In this document: in pieces, positions 1 through 6,527 of the stretch
How the letters are laid out: each line of letters starts with the position of its first letter
How positions within the stretch are numbered: position 1 is the stretch's first letter
Assembly (NCBI GenBank): GCA_937988745.1
Contig: CALKAR010000124.1
Coordinates: forward strand, 1-35,048
Direction of reading: 5' to 3'
Source: an uncultured Peptococcaceae bacterium
GTDB lineage: Bacteria; Bacillota; Limnochordia; Darwinibacteriales; Darwinibacteriaceae
Length of the DNA stretch: 35,048 bases
Notes under the pieces: generated by a model
What the model saw: the letters and a program-made list of their open reading frames with translations, nothing else
Told to the model about the DNA's origin: nothing
Databases searched by the model: none
Position numbers and translations under genes: made by a program

Positions 1-437
1 TACTGCTGGCTGTCTGTGCTGTAGCTGTTTATACTGTCTTGTTTGATGGTGTGCCCGAAATGACCGTTTCTCAGTCCCAGCTGCTTGCTGCTTTCACCTC
101 GGTTATTCCTGTAACTATAATTTTCTCCGTTATGGAAGGTTCTACAGGACGTGCTTCGTGGGGAAAGCGCCGCGCTGGCTTGAAAGTAAAGTATAATGGC
201 AGCCCAGTCCGCGGCAGCATTATTAGAAATGTCCTGAAATTCTTGCCTTGGCAGCTCGGTCATATGAGCACAATTCACGGGATATATGTTGGGTTTGACA
301 CTTCGTTTTCGATTATCTGCCTCACGTTGTCTGTTGTTTTGGTGGCAGTTTACGTTCTGATGGCTTTCGCACGGAGCGATAACCGACACTTAGCCGATCT
401 TCTGGCCGGAAGCAGGGTGCTAAGAACAGAGCCTTAA
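1..437 (+). CDS. RDD family membrane protein, 5' end missing
   Basis: The reading frame is open to the left edge of the window, so the true start lies upstream; the TTG at 39 is inside the gene. The visible part begins with a hydrophobic stretch, followed by a second membrane segment (LLAAFTSVIPVTIIFSVME). Next comes the conserved RDD-type stretch, in which GRASWGKRRAGLKV resembles the family's G-x-x-x-G-K-R-x-x-G-L. A last membrane helix follows, and the tail RHLADLLAGSRVLR matches the R-x-L-x-D-L-L-A-G-x-x-V end of the family. RDD proteins are small integral membrane proteins, mostly of unknown function; some have been linked to ion transport. It is followed directly by a terminator and so is separate from the MarR operon. 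Confidence 0.8.
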   Translation, partial: LLAVCAVAVYTVLFDGVPEMTVSQSQLLAAFTSVIPVTIIFSVMEGSTGRASWGKRRAGLKVKYNGSPVRGSIIRNVLKFLPWQLGHMSTIHGIYVGFDTSFSIICLTLSVVLVAVYVLMAFARSDNRHLADLLAGSRVLRTEP

Positions 438-451
438 GTGGGCTCTTTTTT
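428..451 (+). terminator. Intrinsic terminator after the RDD gene
   Basis: The arms AGAGCC (428-433) and GGCTCT (441-446) form a 6-bp stem with a 7-nt loop that includes the stop codon. The T-run 446-451 follows directly. Confidence 0.7.
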
Positions 452-490
452 GTTCCCGAATTGTATCCTTCTGTAGGCGTCACCCTCACC

Positions 491-519
491 TTGACAGCCG
501 TGCTAAAATAGTTTAGTAT
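491..519 (+). promoter_or_regulatory. Sigma-A promoter of the marR-ABC operon
   Basis: A perfect -35 TTGACA (491-496), a 17-nt spacer and a -10 TAGTAT (514-519) are visible. The -10 lies inside the left arm of the inverted repeat at 508-552, so binding there should block transcription. Confidence 0.75.
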
Positions 520-552
520 TAAACAGTCTGTGGTAGTTTAATGCTAAACTAT
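508..552 (+). promoter_or_regulatory. Inverted-repeat operator, likely for the MarR protein
   Basis: ATAGTTTAGTATTAAAC (near 508-524) is repeated as its inverse GTTTAATGCTAAACTAT (536-552) with one mismatch. Each arm is itself nearly palindromic (GTTTA-N4-TAAAC), so two dimer sites are plausible. One arm covers the -10 and the other covers the start of the mRNA next to the marR ribosome site. MarR repressors usually bind short palindromes in their own promoters, so autoregulation is inferred. Confidence 0.7.
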
Positions 553-566
553 TGGAGGTCAGATTG

Positions 567-1001
567 ATGCTCGAAGCGGATGTGGCTCTGCAGCTGCGCC
601 AGGTTCACTGGAGACTGTCTCAGATGATGCGGGAAAAGGTGGGCGAATATGGCCTGACTTTTCGCCTTCTGCATATCACAATCTTAATTGCCAAGAATCC
701 TAATATAAGTCAAAAAGAACTCGCTGAACGAATGGGCCTCACTCCGGGAGCCGTCAGCATGTCGGTGAAAAAACTGATTAAATTGGGGATGCTGAAACAG
801 ATCCCCCTTGAAGAAGACTTGCGGTACAATCGCTTGGTTGTCACACAGCGAGCTGAAGCCATTATGAAGGACTATGAGGAAGATGTGATCAGCCGGTACA
901 AAGAGCTGTTTACCGGTTTTTCTGAACACGAACTCCAAGTGTTCAGCAGTGCATTGGTGAAAGTAAACGCGAATCTAGACCGGATGGCTAGAAACAACTG
1001 A
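567..1001 (+). CDS. MarR family transcriptional regulator
   Basis: The product is a 144-residue winged-helix regulator. An N-terminal dimerisation helix (LQLRQVHWRLSQMMREK) is followed by the MarR wHTH: SQKELAERMGLTPGAVSMSVKKLIKLGMLKQ is the helix-turn-helix, and EEDLRYNRLVVTQRA is the wing. A C-terminal dimer helix completes it. The ATG at 567 is chosen because GGAGG (554-558) lies 8 nt upstream; longer TTG starts would overlap that site. It is first in an operon with two ABC exporter subunits and has a double palindrome in its promoter. The likely role is ligand-relieved repression of the exporter; the ligand is unknown. Confidence 0.9.
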   Translation: MLEADVALQLRQVHWRLSQMMREKVGEYGLTFRLLHITILIAKNPNISQKELAERMGLTPGAVSMSVKKLIKLGMLKQIPLEEDLRYNRLVVTQRAEAIMKDYEEDVISRYKELFTGFSEHELQVFSSALVKVNANLDRMARNN

Positions 1002-1031
1002 TTATTACTTAAGATGGATGGGAGATGTTCC

Positions 1032-2756
1032 TTGAAAAGACTACTGCCTTATATGGACAAATACAAGTTCTATGCGCTCCTCAGTCCCATTCTCATGATA
1101 CTAGAGGTTATGACCGATGTTTCGGTGCCTTATCTCATGTCGCGCATTGTGGACGTGGGGATCGCCAATCGAGATGTGCAATACGTAGTGCGGGTTGGCA
1201 TTGTTATGATTACTGTAGCTTTATTGGGGATCTTATTTGGTGTTTTGAGTGCTCACTGCGGCGCTCGAGCAGGTTACGGATTTGCTTCAGAAATCCGGCT
1301 TGCCACTTTTCAGAAGGTACAGGGTTTTTCCTTTGCTAACCTTGACCAATTCACTGTTTCATCCCTCATCACACGGCTGACCAACGATTGTAACACAATT
1401 GGTCAGGTTACCATGATGAGTCTGAGGATGGGCATTAGAGCCCCTTTTATGATGCTCTTTGGCCTGTTGATGGCGATCAGCATCAACTCGTCGTTAGCTT
1501 TGATTTTCGCCTTCTCGATGCCCCTCACTGCATTGATCACTGTGTTCGTATTGAAAAAAGCTAGGCCATTCTTCTTAGAAATTCAAAAGCGAGTGGATCG
1601 GGTTAATGCAATTATCAAGGAAAACCTTGCAGGTATTGGTGTTGTAAAGGCTTTTAACCGGCAGGAACATGAAGAGCGCAGATTCCAGGAACGGAACGAT
1701 GGTCTGCGTGATACGGCTCTGAAAGCTATTTCGATCATCATTTTTGTCATGCCTGTTTTAAACCTCATTATATACAGCACCATCATTGCAGCCTTGTGGT
1801 TCGGCGGCCGACAGATCATGGCCGGCACCATGGGTCAGGGAGAACTGATTTCCTTCGTTACTTATATCACTCAGGTAATGATGGCGTTGATGATGATTTC
1901 CATATTCTTCATGCAGCTGCTCCGGGGCGCAGCTTCGAAAGACCGTATTATAGAAATTTGGGATACAGAGTCGGAAATCAAGGATCCGGCTGAACCTGTT
2001 TATCGCCTGCAGGACGGGTCTATTAGGTTCCAAAATGTGAGCTTTGCTTATCCGGGCAGCAGGGAGAAAGTACTGCGTAACATAAACCTGGATATTTCTT
2101 CGGGAGAAGTCATCGGAATTATCGGTTCCACAGGTTCTTCGAAGTCGACTCTAGTTCAGCTTATTCCCCGCCTCTACGATGTCACAGAGGGTGCCGTATT
2201 GGTGGGTGGCGTTGATGTGCGAAACTATAATTTAAAGGCTCTGAGAGATCAGATTGCCTTTGTTCTTCAAAAGAATACGCTGTTCTCCGGCACCATTCGC
2301 GAGAACATGCAGTGGGGCAAAGCAGATGCCACAGATGAAGAAATCATTACTGCACTCAAGCAGGCCCAGGCATGGGAGTTCGTTTCCAAATACGACGACA
2401 GTCTGGACCATCGTGTAGAACAGGGCGGCAGCAACTTCTCTGGCGGTCAAAAACAGCGGCTGACCATTGCCCGTGCTCTTATTAAGAAGCCAAAGATCAT
2501 TATTCTTGACGACTCCACATCTGCGGTGGACATGACGACCGACGCTAAGATTCAGCAGACATTCAAGGAGGAGCTACAGGGAGTAACCACGATTATCATT
2601 GGGCAGAGGATATCTTCGATCCAGCATGCCGACCGGATTATTGTCCTGCACGAAGGTCAAATTGAATCAGTTGCCGACCATGAAACCCTCCTCAAAACCT
2701 CTCCTATCTATCGGGAAATCTATGAATCACAGCAGAAAGGAGTGGTTGGACAGTGA
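1032..2756 (+). CDS. ABC multidrug exporter half-transporter, degenerate ATP site subunit
   Basis: A fused transmembrane-NBD half-exporter of about 574 residues, of the YheI/BmrC-BmrD or TM287/288 type. Six membrane helices fill roughly residues 10-300, and the nucleotide-binding domain follows. The Walker A reads GSTGSSKST, with Ser where Gly is usual. The ABC signature is a good FSGGQ. The Walker B is IIILDD, with Asp replacing the catalytic Glu, and the switch residue is Gln (IIGQRIS) instead of His. These changes mark the subunit that supplies the non-hydrolysing site in heterodimeric exporters. A TTG at 1032 has GGGAG 7 nt upstream; an ATG at 1014 is possible but lacks a ribosome site. 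It overlaps the next gene by 4 nt, implying coupled translation. Confidence 0.9.
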   Translation: MKRLLPYMDKYKFYALLSPILMILEVMTDVSVPYLMSRIVDVGIANRDVQYVVRVGIVMITVALLGILFGVLSAHCGARAGYGFASEIRLATFQKVQGFSFANLDQFTVSSLITRLTNDCNTIGQVTMMSLRMGIRAPFMMLFGLLMAISINSSLALIFAFSMPLTALITVFVLKKARPFFLEIQKRVDRVNAIIKENLAGIGVVKAFNRQEHEERRFQERNDGLRDTALKAISIIIFVMPVLNLIIYSTIIAALWFGGRQIMAGTMGQGELISFVTYITQVMMALMMISIFFMQLLRGAASKDRIIEIWDTESEIKDPAEPVYRLQDGSIRFQNVSFAYPGSREKVLRNINLDISSGEVIGIIGSTGSSKSTLVQLIPRLYDVTEGAVLVGGVDVRNYNLKALRDQIAFVLQKNTLFSGTIRENMQWGKADATDEEIITALKQAQAWEFVSKYDDSLDHRVEQGGSNFSGGQKQRLTIARALIKKPKIIILDDSTSAVDMTTDAKIQQTFKEELQGVTTIIIGQRISSIQHADRIIVLHEGQIESVADHETLLKTSPIYREIYESQQKGVVGQ

Positions 2757-4579
2757 GGACACGAAATCTGCGCCCCCAGAATTTTCGCAAGACAGTCGTA
2801 CGACTTTTCAGCTATTTCCGGTTTAATCTAGGACTGTTTATTGGTGGTATATTCTTTATCCTTGTTGGTGCGGTGGCGCGCATTGCGGCCAATAGTCTCT
2901 TGAGCCCAATCATCGACTCGCTCGTAAGTGAAGGGGTGAGCAGCCAGTTTATCAAGTACCTCATCGCCATGATCGTTGTGGTTATTCTGATTTCTCTAGG
3001 CGAATACCTAGGTAACTTGTCTATGGCACAGCTTGCACAGCGGACCATTCATCGGATCCGCGCGGAGATGTTTTCGCACGTGGAAAAACTGCCGCTCTCC
3101 TTTTTTGATCAGCATTCCCATGGAGAATTGATGTCCACTTTTACCAATGACGTGGATATGCTCAATCAGTCGTTGGAGCAGAGCGTCTCCCAGACATTGA
3201 TTTCTATCGTAACCGTAGTAGGTACCTTTACCATGATGCTAATCATCAGCCCACTCTTGACCTTGATCGTGATATTCATGCTCGCGATTATGCTCATGGC
3301 AACGCGCTATGTTGGGAAGAAGTCATCACGCAACTTCCGTGCCCAGCAGGCACAGCTAGCGGATATGAATGGTTACGTCGAAGAGATGATGACGGGCCAG
3401 AAGGTTGTCCAGGTCTTTAATTACGAGGAACGAGCGATCGACGTTTTTAAGGACAAGAACGAAAAACTGCGGCAATCCAGCACAAATGCTGCAACCTATG
3501 GTGTCATGCTCATGCCAATTATGGGGGGCCTTTCCTTTGTGCTGTATGGCCTCATTTCTATGAGCGGTGCTTACCTTGTGCTCTTAGGGTTGGTCACGAT
3601 TGGAAATATCGCAGCATTCCTGCAGTTTACCCGGACGATTTCGCGCCCGATTACTCAGGTATCAAATCAGCTGAACACCCTACTGGCGGCGATGGCTGGT
3701 GCAGAGAGAATCTTTGCCATGCTTGACGAAGAACCAGAGGTTGATGAAGGTGATGTGAGGCTGGTGGCAAACTGTAGCGAAACAGGAAAGAGCAATCTCT
3801 GCTGGCAGGTTCCAACAGATAATGGGGAATATGAATACAAACCCCTGCAGGGTCACATTGTTTTTGAAAACGTGAGCTTTGGTTATGAGCCAGGGCAGAG
3901 GGTGTTGAAGGACATCAGCCTGTATGCGAAGCCGGGGCAGAAGATTGCCTTTGTTGGTTCTACTGGTGCCGGTAAGACCACGATAACCAACCTAATCAAT
4001 CGCTTCTATGAAATAACTGAAGGACGCATTCTCTACGATGGTATTGACATTCGACGGATCAACAAGTATGATCTGCGCAGCACTATGAGTATAGTCCTCC
4101 AAGATGTCCATCTGTTTGAGGGGACCATCGCAGACAATATCCGCTACGGCAGGCTGGATGCGACCGACGAGGAAGTAAAGGAAGCAGCCAAACTTGCTAA
4201 CGCGCATTACTTCATCAAGAATTTGCCTCAAGGCTATGACACTATGCTCACCCCGGATGGGCAGAACCTCTCCCAAGGAGAGAGACAGCTCCTATCAATT
4301 GCCCGGGCGGCAGTAGCGAACCCGACCATTCTGATTCTCGATGAGGCCACATCTTCAGTGGATACCCGCACAGAGCGGCTTATTTCTGAAGGCATGGATA
4401 AGCTGATGGAAGGCAGGACGACTTTTGTCATCGCCCACAGGCTCTCAACGGTACGGGATTCTGATGCGATCATGGTTCTGGAACATGGAGAGATTATCGA
4501 ACGAGGCAGCCATGATGAACTCATGGAACAAAAAGGACGCTACTATGCCCTTAATACAGGCATGGTTGAACTCGAGTAA
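2753..4579 (+). CDS. ABC multidrug exporter half-transporter, catalytic partner
   Basis: A 608-residue half-exporter with six N-terminal membrane helices and a C-terminal nucleotide-binding domain. The Walker A is canonical (GSTGAGKTT), the Walker B is LILDEATS with the catalytic Glu, and the switch His is present (IAHRLST). The signature is LSQGE instead of LSGGQ, complementing the degenerate site of the first subunit. There is an extra stretch of about 40 residues between the membrane and ATPase domains (around NCSETGKSNLCW), as in the longer partner of YheH/YheI-type pairs. The GTG start overlaps the previous stop (GTGA). It should form a heterodimer with the product of 1032-2756 and export hydrophobic drugs or lipids; the substrate is not readable. 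Confidence 0.9.
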   Translation: MRTRNLRPQNFRKTVVRLFSYFRFNLGLFIGGIFFILVGAVARIAANSLLSPIIDSLVSEGVSSQFIKYLIAMIVVVILISLGEYLGNLSMAQLAQRTIHRIRAEMFSHVEKLPLSFFDQHSHGELMSTFTNDVDMLNQSLEQSVSQTLISIVTVVGTFTMMLIISPLLTLIVIFMLAIMLMATRYVGKKSSRNFRAQQAQLADMNGYVEEMMTGQKVVQVFNYEERAIDVFKDKNEKLRQSSTNAATYGVMLMPIMGGLSFVLYGLISMSGAYLVLLGLVTIGNIAAFLQFTRTISRPITQVSNQLNTLLAAMAGAERIFAMLDEEPEVDEGDVRLVANCSETGKSNLCWQVPTDNGEYEYKPLQGHIVFENVSFGYEPGQRVLKDISLYAKPGQKIAFVGSTGAGKTTITNLINRFYEITEGRILYDGIDIRRINKYDLRSTMSIVLQDVHLFEGTIADNIRYGRLDATDEEVKEAAKLANAHYFIKNLPQGYDTMLTPDGQNLSQGERQLLSIARAAVANPTILILDEATSSVDTRTERLISEGMDKLMEGRTTFVIAHRLSTVRDSDAIMVLEHGEIIERGSHDELMEQKGRYYALNTGMVELE

Positions 4580-4586
4580 CGCAATA

Positions 4587-4618
4587 ACACAGGGTCTTCT
4601 TAGGAAGCCCTGTGTTTT
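4587..4618 (+). terminator. Intrinsic terminator between convergent operons
   Basis: The arms ACACAGGG (4587-4594) and CCCTGTGT (4608-4615) are followed by TTTT. It ends the ABC operon. The same hairpin lies just past the hydrolase gene arriving on the minus strand, where the A-rich left flank could serve as its U-run, so it may work in both directions. Confidence 0.75.
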
Positions 4619-4619
4619 G

Positions 4620-5456
4620 CTATTCGAGAAGAAAATCAAGAATTTGGTCTGTTAGCATGACGAGTGAGTGCCCATCTTCTTCTAAGACTACGACTCGGGC
4701 ATGGGGCACAAGTCTTTGATAGCGTTCGGCTGTTTCCATGGAGAAAAACATTACGTCCTTCTTGCCCACAATCACCATTGGATATGCTTTTGTCTGAGCG
4801 AGTTCATCATCGGTGAAGAGGGGTATTTCTTCTCGCCGATAGTTGAAGTGCTTGCCAATCAACATCTGGTAATCCAAAATGATCCGAGGGATGTCTTTAC
4901 TGCCGTTGACTTTGCGGTACAACCGCTCTATCCCCTTGCTCCCAAAAAGCATGTAGAATAAGGCTTTCAGAGCAAAGGATTTTCTCTGTCTGCCTATACC
5001 GGCCGGGCTTAACAGCACCATTTTGCTGACCATCGTTGGTCTTGCAATAGCGAATTTCTGAGCCAGCCAAGCACCAAGGGAAATACCCACGATGTCCGCT
5101 TGTTGAATGCCTAGTCCTCGATATACATCATAAAGCCAATCGGAAAAATCGGGTCCGGAAAAAGGCAGTTGTTTTGGATCACTTTTTCCTGGCTCACCCT
5201 GCAGGTCAACTGCATATACACGGAAGTGTTCCGTGTATTTCTCCATATCCCGGAACCACATGGCGGAGTTCATAGCGCTGCCGTGAAGCAGAATGAGGTT
5301 AGGGGAATCTCGGCGCCCCGCTGCGATCACGAACGCTTTGCCCCAGCGAGTATCTACATTGATTTCTTCATAAGGAAAGCGTATCCCCTTGATAAACTTC
5401 TCATAAGCCTCTAAGACGGCCTGTCTTCCTTCTTTAGTTCTAAAGGCTAGTGTCAT
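4620..5456 (-). CDS. Alpha/beta hydrolase
   Basis: A soluble 278-residue alpha/beta hydrolase fold enzyme. The oxyanion HG motif is at about 58-59 (LILLHGSAMN) and the nucleophile elbow is GISLGAW with Ser126. A likely acid is Asp234 (VIVGKKDVMFF) and the likely base is His263 (EEDGHSL), giving a full triad. A cap lies between about 150 and 215. There is no signal peptide. The substrate cannot be read; lactonase, esterase and C-C hydrolase activities are all possible. AAGGAGG lies 8 nt before the ATG and overlaps the end of the upstream PadR gene, so the two are co-transcribed and the enzyme is probably under PadR control. Confidence 0.85.
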   Translation of the reverse strand: MTLAFRTKEGRQAVLEAYEKFIKGIRFPYEEINVDTRWGKAFVIAAGRRDSPNLILLHGSAMNSAMWFRDMEKYTEHFRVYAVDLQGEPGKSDPKQLPFSGPDFSDWLYDVYRGLGIQQADIVGISLGAWLAQKFAIARPTMVSKMVLLSPAGIGRQRKSFALKALFYMLFGSKGIERLYRKVNGSKDIPRIILDYQMLIGKHFNYRREEIPLFTDDELAQTKAYPMVIVGKKDVMFFSMETAERYQRLVPHARVVVLEEDGHSLVMLTDQILDFLLE

Positions 5457-5470
5457 TGCGGTAACCTCCT

Positions 5471-6412
5471 TTATGATAAAAGCCAGTCCGCTGCCGCATC
5501 TACGTTGGCGAATAACCTAAATGAACCTCCTGTGTTTTGTTCCGTAGCCATTTCTCGAAAGCGCTCAGGTAAGTTCTCAACTTGATTAAGGACTACCGCC
5601 ACTTTGATGTTATACATACCAAACTTCTGCAGAACTGCACCAGCAAGCCGTGTCTTAAGATTGAAAAAATCAGGAGCTAGTTCTCCGTCAACGAGAACAG
5701 AGTTGGTATCATGGACAGCACACTGGGCGATGATATCGAGCGCCTCTTGTTCGGTGCTAAGCAGTGGACTGCCCGTAACGTGCAGATAATTCTTTCCATT
5801 TACTTCAACCGGTTTATAAGTCACCGCGTTCTCCACCTCATTCGTTTTATTTTGATGCTTGTCTTCTTGAGATACTTCATCGGGTAGAACCGAAGCTGCT
5901 TCACGCACTTTGTCTATCCAGGCAAGTTCGTTCGAGTAGAAGGAATGGATATTGTCCTGAATCACCTTGAGAAAGACAGCTTTTTCTGCTTGTTCGGTAA
6001 AACGCGATTGCGCCAAGTCTCTCTCTGATAGAGCAAGCTCCATTTTTACCTGCCTTGCATATGCATCAAGCATTTCCTCGACATCTCTGCGGTCTAAGTG
6101 ATCCGCTAGCGAAAGTTTAACGAGAATCTGCTTCCGGAGTACTGGCCCTTCCGTGGTAGAAAGCAGCCAATTATTCAGCTCCCATCGCCCGGCATCGGTA
6201 ATCGTATAGAGCTTCCGCGAGGGCGCTCCCTCTTGATACTCCACTTCGCTAGTGGCGAGCCCTTCCTCAGATAGTTCTGCCAGCGCTTTGTAAATCTGAT
6301 TGTTGTTTCCTGACCAGTAGAGAAACGGCGTTTTCTCAATAATCTTCTTTATGTCGTAACCGGTCAGGGGCTCGCGGTTGAGTAAGCCTAAGATTACGTG
6401 CTTAAATGACAT
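5471..6412 (-). CDS. PadR family regulator fused to a DUF4180 domain
   Basis: A 313-residue protein. Residues 1-90 form a PadR winged helix (FKHVILGLLNREPLTGYDIK; YKALAELSEEGLA; the wing runs through RKLYTITDAG). Residues 90-175 are the helical PadR C-terminal dimer region (Vir_act_alpha_C type). A charged linker (178-200) leads to a second domain at about 203-313 that I recognise as DUF4180-like: LDIIAQC, then DFFNLKTRLAGAVLQKFGMYNIKVAVV, then a tail ending FANVDAAADWLL. An ordinary PadR regulator stops near residue 180, so the C-terminal part may be a ligand sensor or partner domain. GAGGGG lies 7 nt before the ATG. It leads an operon with the alpha/beta hydrolase. Confidence 0.85.
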   Translation of the reverse strand: MSFKHVILGLLNREPLTGYDIKKIIEKTPFLYWSGNNNQIYKALAELSEEGLATSEVEYQEGAPSRKLYTITDAGRWELNNWLLSTTEGPVLRKQILVKLSLADHLDRRDVEEMLDAYARQVKMELALSERDLAQSRFTEQAEKAVFLKVIQDNIHSFYSNELAWIDKVREAASVLPDEVSQEDKHQNKTNEVENAVTYKPVEVNGKNYLHVTGSPLLSTEQEALDIIAQCAVHDTNSVLVDGELAPDFFNLKTRLAGAVLQKFGMYNIKVAVVLNQVENLPERFREMATEQNTGGSFRLFANVDAAADWLLS

Positions 6413-6431
6413 AACGACACCCCTCTTTTTG

Positions 6432-6472
6432 TATCATAGGTTAATAGTAACATATGATAAGGGAACAATCAA
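6432..6472 (-). promoter_or_regulatory. Promoter and operator of the padR-hydrolase operon
   Basis: Read on the minus strand: -35 TTGATT (6472-6467), a 17-nt spacer and -10 TACTAT (6449-6444). The inverted repeat TATCATA (6432-6438) / TATGATA (6453-6459) straddles the -10. An inverted repeat lying on the promoter of a PadR gene fits autorepression. Confidence 0.6.
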
Positions 6473-6478
6473 GCGCGG

Positions 6479-6514
6479 AAAAAGAGCCTTGAGTCATTTA
6501 GACCCAAGGCTCTT
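6479..6514 (-). terminator. Terminator of the membrane hydrolase gene
   Basis: The 10-bp perfect stem AAGAGCCTTG (6482-6491) / CAAGGCTCTT (6505-6514) is followed on the minus strand by five T. It separates the gene ending at 6528 from the padR promoter. Confidence 0.8.
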
Positions 6515-6527
6515 AATAGTGAATTTT

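Noticed and set aside
684..938. Antisense open frame inside marR
   Set aside because: It is a shadow of the MarR gene with no ribosome site and no recognisable protein pattern. The same holds for the many other frames opposite the ABC, mannosidase and hydrogenase genes.
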